Shown piece after piece: positions 60,754 to 64,000 of a stretch of 64,000 nt of DNA. Under the pieces are notes generated by a model. The model saw only the letters and a list, made by a program, of their open reading frames with translations. It searched no databases and had not been told where the DNA came from. The number at the start of each line of letters is the position of its first letter. The first letter of the stretch is position 1. This DNA comes from Palsa-504 sp963834685 (lineage in GTDB: Bacteria; Actinomycetota; Actinomycetes; Streptosporangiales; Streptosporangiaceae). Location: the NCBI GenBank assembly GCA_963834685.1, contig CAWICW010000012.1, positions 62,001 through 126,000 of the forward strand. The letters run 5' to 3'. Made by a program: the position numbers and the translations under genes.

Positions 60754-61431
60754 TCAGGCGGCGCGGGCGAGCGCCTGGTCGAAGCGGCGGTAGTACCGCA
60801 GGTTGAGCCAGCACAGCAGCCGCAGCGGCGGGGCGGACCTGAATAGTGCCGCCCGCTGGCCGGGAGAGGCATGCGCGATGATCCAGGGGATCAGGAACCG
60901 GGCCTGGGCTCGCGGGGTCGCCTGGCGGGCCCTGGCTTCTAGCTGCTTGTACTCCGCGGCCGGTATCTCTGATTCGAACAACGGCAGCGCGTGCTGTTCC
61001 TCCAGGGCGAGGTGCGCGGACAGCAGCGCGGTCATCGCGGACAAGGCGCTGGCTGCCCCGGCTCGGTCGGCGGCGAAGTCGCCCGCCGGGTCGGCCAGCG
61101 TGGCCAGCCGCTCGGAGACGGCGGCCAGGGCGGCGTCCAGGGCGTCGTGCTGGGCGGTCAGCTCGCCCAGGTGCATCGCGTCGGCTCCGGCCCTGGCCAC
61201 CAGGGCGGGAAAGAACAGCTCGTCCTCGTGGTGGTGATGCAGCGCGAGCTGTTCGCGGTACTGGCCGTAGAAGGCTCCGATGCCCGCGACCCGGCCCGGC
61301 CGGTCGGCGGGGCTGATGGCCGCGACGGCCGTGGCCAGCCGCGCCGCATCGGTCCGGAGCGCCTGGTGGATCAGGGTGACCAAGGTCAGGTCCGGTCGGC
61401 TGTGCTGGCTGGTTGCCGTGGTAGCGGCCAT
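60754..61431 (-). CDS. Hemerythrin HHE-domain protein
   Basis: This 225-aa protein has LALHHHHEDELFFPAL, LTAQHDALD and LLSAHLALEEQHALPLFE, giving the His/Glu ligands of a hemerythrin-like di-iron or di-nuclear site. It then has a C-terminal helical part (LRLLCWLNLRYYRRFDQAL). Such proteins bind oxygen or iron or sense redox. ATG follows AAGGAG. It is divergent from a TetR gene, and the shared palindrome between them suggests TetR control. Confidence 0.88.
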   Translation of the reverse strand: MAATTATSQHSRPDLTLVTLIHQALRTDAARLATAVAAISPADRPGRVAGIGAFYGQYREQLALHHHHEDELFFPALVARAGADAMHLGELTAQHDALDAALAAVSERLATLADPAGDFAADRAGAASALSAMTALLSAHLALEEQHALPLFESEIPAAEYKQLEARARQATPRAQARFLIPWIIAHASPGQRAALFRSAPPLRLLCWLNLRYYRRFDQALARAA

Positions 61432-61465
61432 GACCCGCTCCTTGCTAGACTGAATATCTCATGAG

Positions 61466-61500
61466 TAGAACGATACTCTACTGAAGATAGTATCATTCTA
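61466..61500. promoter_or_regulatory. TetR operator between hemerythrin and TetR genes
   Basis: TAGAACGATACT (61466-61477) and AGTATCATTCTA (61489-61500) are inverted 12-bp arms with one mismatch, separated by 11 bp. It lies in the 69-bp gap between the divergent genes, so one bound repressor dimer could cover both promoters. Confidence 0.7.
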
Positions 61501-62265
61501 GTGACCGAGGATGTCAAGGGCATGACCGCCAGACGCCCCAACCGGCGCGAGGTCGCCGCCGCCGAGACCCGCCGCGAGATCCTGCGCGCCGCCCGGCGGC
61601 TGTTCACCGAGCACGGCTTCGCCGGCACGTCGGTGCAGCAGATCGCCGACGAAGCCGGCGTGGCGGTGCAGACCATCTACTCCAGCGTCGGTTCCAAGTC
61701 CGCGCTGGTCCTGGCCCTCGGCGACCTCATCGAGGAGGAGGCCGACGCCCCCAGGCTCAACGCCGAGATATCGCAGCAGACCGACCCGCGCCAGCTGATC
61801 GCTACCGGGGTACACCTCACCCGCCAGCTCAACGAACGCTGCGGCGACATCCTTGAGATCCTGTTCACCGCCGCATCCGCCGAACCGGACGCGGCCGCCG
61901 TAGCGACCGAGGGGATGCGCCGGCACGACCAGGGCGCCAGCCAGGCCACCCGGCGGCTCGCAGCGCTCGGCGCCCTGGCACCCGGCATGACGCCCGAGCG
62001 GGCCGCCGCGGTGTTCTCGATGATGACCTCGGCGGCCAGCTGGCGGCAGCTCACCCAACGCTCCGGATGGAGCTTCGGCGAAGCCGAAACCTGGCTTACC
62101 GCAACCCTCACCCAGCTCCTGCTCGACAGCAGCCGCTCGCCGGCATCCCACTCACCGGACAACCGTCGCGGCAGCCAGGTGCACGGAGAGCAAAACGTAA
62201 ACGCGATAACGGACGCCGATCTGGCAATCCCGCCCGGCTCAACCAGCGATGGCGCACCTGCATAA
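61501..62265 (+). CDS. TetR-family regulator
   Basis: This 254-aa protein has a TetR HTH: AAAETRREILRAARRLFTEHGF, SVQQIADEAGVAVQTIYSSVGSK. The rest is a helical ligand-binding domain to about residue 210, followed by an extended non-conserved tail. GTG 61501 is adjacent to the operator; the ATG at 61522 is a plausible alternative start. It probably represses itself and the divergent hemerythrin gene. Confidence 0.88.
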   Translation: MTEDVKGMTARRPNRREVAAAETRREILRAARRLFTEHGFAGTSVQQIADEAGVAVQTIYSSVGSKSALVLALGDLIEEEADAPRLNAEISQQTDPRQLIATGVHLTRQLNERCGDILEILFTAASAEPDAAAVATEGMRRHDQGASQATRRLAALGALAPGMTPERAAAVFSMMTSAASWRQLTQRSGWSFGEAETWLTATLTQLLLDSSRSPASHSPDNRRGSQVHGEQNVNAITDADLAIPPGSTSDGAPA

Positions 62266-62275
62266 TCATGCGTCA

Positions 62276-62974
62276 CTAACTTGCGCGAGAACTTACTCTC
62301 ATAACCCGAACCGGTTTACTCTCATGACCCGATGAGGGCTCGGGCATATCCACAGTGGCAGGTCTCGCGTCGCCCTCTTGTGAGATCTGGCGATGGGCCG
62401 GAGGCGTGCGAGGACTTTGGTCACGAAGGCGTAGGAGAGTTCGTGGCGGCTGGAGGGACGCGAATACCGCGACGGCCTCGAATAGGTACAGCGATGACCA
62501 GCCGGTGCTCCAGCTGGTCGGCCAGATGCCGGTGTACAGGGCCAAGGCCCCCGACAGGAGGACCAGGCCGCCGCAGGTGAAATACAGGATCTTGCGCCAG
62601 CTGGGGACCTGCGGCTGCGTCGAGTAGCCGGCTGGCTCAGCCGGATCGAGATTGGCCGCGCCTGCGGTGTCGCCCCGTTCGAGAACCAAGCAGAATACCC
62701 CGAGGGTGAAGATCAGCGCGCCCGCAGCGGCGTGGTGCAGGTAGTTGACCCATTGCGGCTCGGTCGCAGGCGGTGCCGGCGCAGTCGGAGCGAATGCCAC
62801 GAGCAATGCGAACAGGCCGGCGCACCAGGAAAGCACCATATCGGAGGTTTGGGTAGATCCTAGCCCGAAAGTTGTTAAGTCGGTCGACGTCGACGATGTC
62901 GCAATGGATGCGGAGATGATGAGCGAGTTCCACCCCGCGGATTCGGCGAGGCTTACGGGTGACCGCTCAGCCAT
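62276..62974 (-). pseudogene. Four- to five-span membrane protein, degenerate
   Basis: The frame has good hydrophobic segments (CAGLFALLVAFAPTA, AAAGALIFTLGVFCLVL, TCGGLVLLSGALALY, SLYLFEAVAVFA) of a family usually beginning with more membrane segments. N-terminal conservation (before residue 40) is lost. After YLFEAVAVF the frame turns into Arg/Pro nonsense, where family members continue with another membrane segment, so a frameshift near 62440 is likely. Confidence 0.45.
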
Positions 62975-63256
62975 TGCCGCATTTGCTCGCCTCACCGTAG
63001 AGACGTGGCAGAGCATTGCGATGCACGGTCACTCAAAGCTTCGCGAGCTGAGAGCTGGAACGCTCGAGAGAATGCTCGGGGTATACCGCGGGCCGACCTG
63101 GACCTACGATTCATGGCAGGTGAGTCGCCTGACTATCCCAAGGCGCTGTCCCCGCACAGCGATGCCGGGTAGTTGCCGTCACGCAACCGCGAGCGGGGGT
63201 CATGGCTGCTGCCGGATACCGGGATAGCACTCCCCTGGCTCCGCATCGCCCGGCCG
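62975..63256. other. Intergenic, no gene recognised
   Basis: About 280 bp before the squalene-cyclase-like gene; no motif seen. Confidence 0.35.
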
Positions 63257-64000
63257 TCAGGCGATCCGGTCCCACCAGTTGAGCACCCTGAGCGCGCGGA
63301 GGGTGTTCCAGCGGCTCGGCGTGCCCGCACCGCCTTCAAGATCGAAGTGGACGCGACCCGGATGGATGCGGCCCAGCGGCCACCGGCCGTCGGGCTGCCG
63401 CTTGGACTGGACGACCGCTACCGCTTCCGTCATCCGGGGGTCCGGGTCCGCACCCGACCACCGGAAGTAGTCCAGCGCACGCAGCACGTCGTAGTGCCAG
63501 TAGTACGGAAACGCGAACTCCAGATACGCCGGCTGGATGACGGCCCCCGTGCTCTGGCGGCGGAACAGGCCGCGCTCGAGCAGGTACTCCTCACCGCCCC
63601 GGCGGGCCGTGCGCACCTCCGCGGACCCGCCGGTCGCGCGCTCGAACTCGAGCAGGCCGTCGAGCACGTTGATCGTCGTGTCCGCGGAGGACCGTACTGA
63701 TCCGTTCTCGGCCTCGCAGTTCCAGCCGCCGTCAGCGAGCCGCTCGGCGAGGATCCGCTCGACGATCGCTCCGACGTCCACCCCGAAGTACGCCCCGGTC
63801 TCGATCGTCCTGCCGTTGATGCAGGGCTCGACCTCCCCCTCGAAGTACCGCTGCCCGGCGTGTTCCCAGCGCGCGTTCTCCGCAACCAGCCCGATCGCCC
63901 GGCGGGCGGATTCCGACGCTGGGTCCAGCCCGAGGAGCTGCAGAGTCTGCAGCGTATGCATCGTGGCCGTCCAGGGCTGCCCTGGTTCACCGCCGGTGTA
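63257..64000 (-). CDS. Squalene-cyclase/prenyltransferase-repeat protein, partial
   Basis: The frame runs open to the window edge, so the N-terminus lies outside (248 codons visible). It has the PRT-repeat pattern GGWNCEAENGSVRSSADTT, LEFAFPYYWHYDVLRALDYF and QPDGRWPLG, with Trp/Gly turns typical of prenyltransferase-like alpha-alpha barrels. Actinobacterial relatives are often annotated only as squalene-cyclase-like hypothetical proteins. Neither a DXDD nor a zinc motif is visible in the part shown. Confidence 0.8.
   Translation of the reverse strand, partial: YTGGEPGQPWTATMHTLQTLQLLGLDPASESARRAIGLVAENARWEHAGQRYFEGEVEPCINGRTIETGAYFGVDVGAIVERILAERLADGGWNCEAENGSVRSSADTTINVLDGLLEFERATGGSAEVRTARRGGEEYLLERGLFRRQSTGAVIQPAYLEFAFPYYWHYDVLRALDYFRWSGADPDPRMTEAVAVVQSKRQPDGRWPLGRIHPGRVHFDLEGGAGTPSRWNTLRALRVLNWWDRIA

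Noticed and set aside
1..64000. tRNA, rRNA or CRISPR arrays
   Set aside because: None recognised by eye. The tandem repeats are too short, too few and without spacer structure for CRISPR; a tRNAscan and Infernal run would be needed to exclude small RNAs.

Overview
The window is a 64 kb piece of a high-GC chromosome with strong G/C bias at third codon positions. It carries actinomycete family signatures: an RsbW-like ATP-binding protein, a class F sortase with its surface substrate, a Ddn-type F420 reductase domain, the actinobacterial miaA neighbourhood and a TetR-controlled phenylacetate operon. A soil or aquatic filamentous actinobacterium is likely; I cannot name the species. No rRNA, tRNA or CRISPR array was recognised.

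Region 1 (1-12.7 kb) is a compact, intact housekeeping and accessory stretch. It holds a truncated acidic/Pro-rich ORF with a 32-aa leader ORF, an XRE regulator coupled to a catalytically dead ClpP-like protein, an ATP-binding anti-sigma-like protein, an APC permease with an amidohydrolase, miaA with an extradiol-dioxygenase-like gene, a divergent sortase-F/substrate pair, a secreted GH25-like protein, a PLP decarboxylase, a methyltransferase and a DinB-like gene.

Region 2 (12.7-19.4 kb) is a complete phenylacetyl-CoA epoxidase operon, paaABCDE, with a GNAT gene at its end. It converges with a TetR gene and an MBL hydrolase gene. Matching 14-bp palindromes lie in front of the TetR gene and of paaA, so this TetR is probably the paa repressor.

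Region 3 (19.4-46.8 kb) is an accessory zone with intact islands between gene remnants. The intact genes include DUF2127, a class III aminotransferase, VOC, DUF1345, a 1196-aa zinc-ribbon/cyclase/AAA/TPR regulator, a PNPOx-Ddn fusion, methyltransferases, alpha/beta hydrolases, a flavoprotein, an IS66-family element with clear 16-bp ends, an alkylsulfatase and a tyrosine recombinase. Remnants include HEAT-repeat, Cys/Met-PLP, SDR, CaCA exchanger and sensor-kinase pieces. A roughly 117-bp intergenic repeat occurs twice nearly intact, with a third diverged copy beside the IS66 element.

Region 4 (46.9-64 kb) has a MarR-ClC chloride-channel operon (channel gene frameshifted near its 3' end), a second 1205-aa zinc-ribbon/cyclase/AAA/TPR paralogue, a trio of small membrane-protein genes, a divergent hemerythrin/TetR pair with a palindromic operator, a lipoprotein, a LamG-domain protein, several decayed genes (TetR, DUF998, DinB, hydrolase N-terminus) and, at the edge, a truncated prenyltransferase/squalene-cyclase-like gene. 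The twin giant regulators, the paa operator pair, the dispersed repeat and the XRE/dead-ClpP module are the most interesting items.
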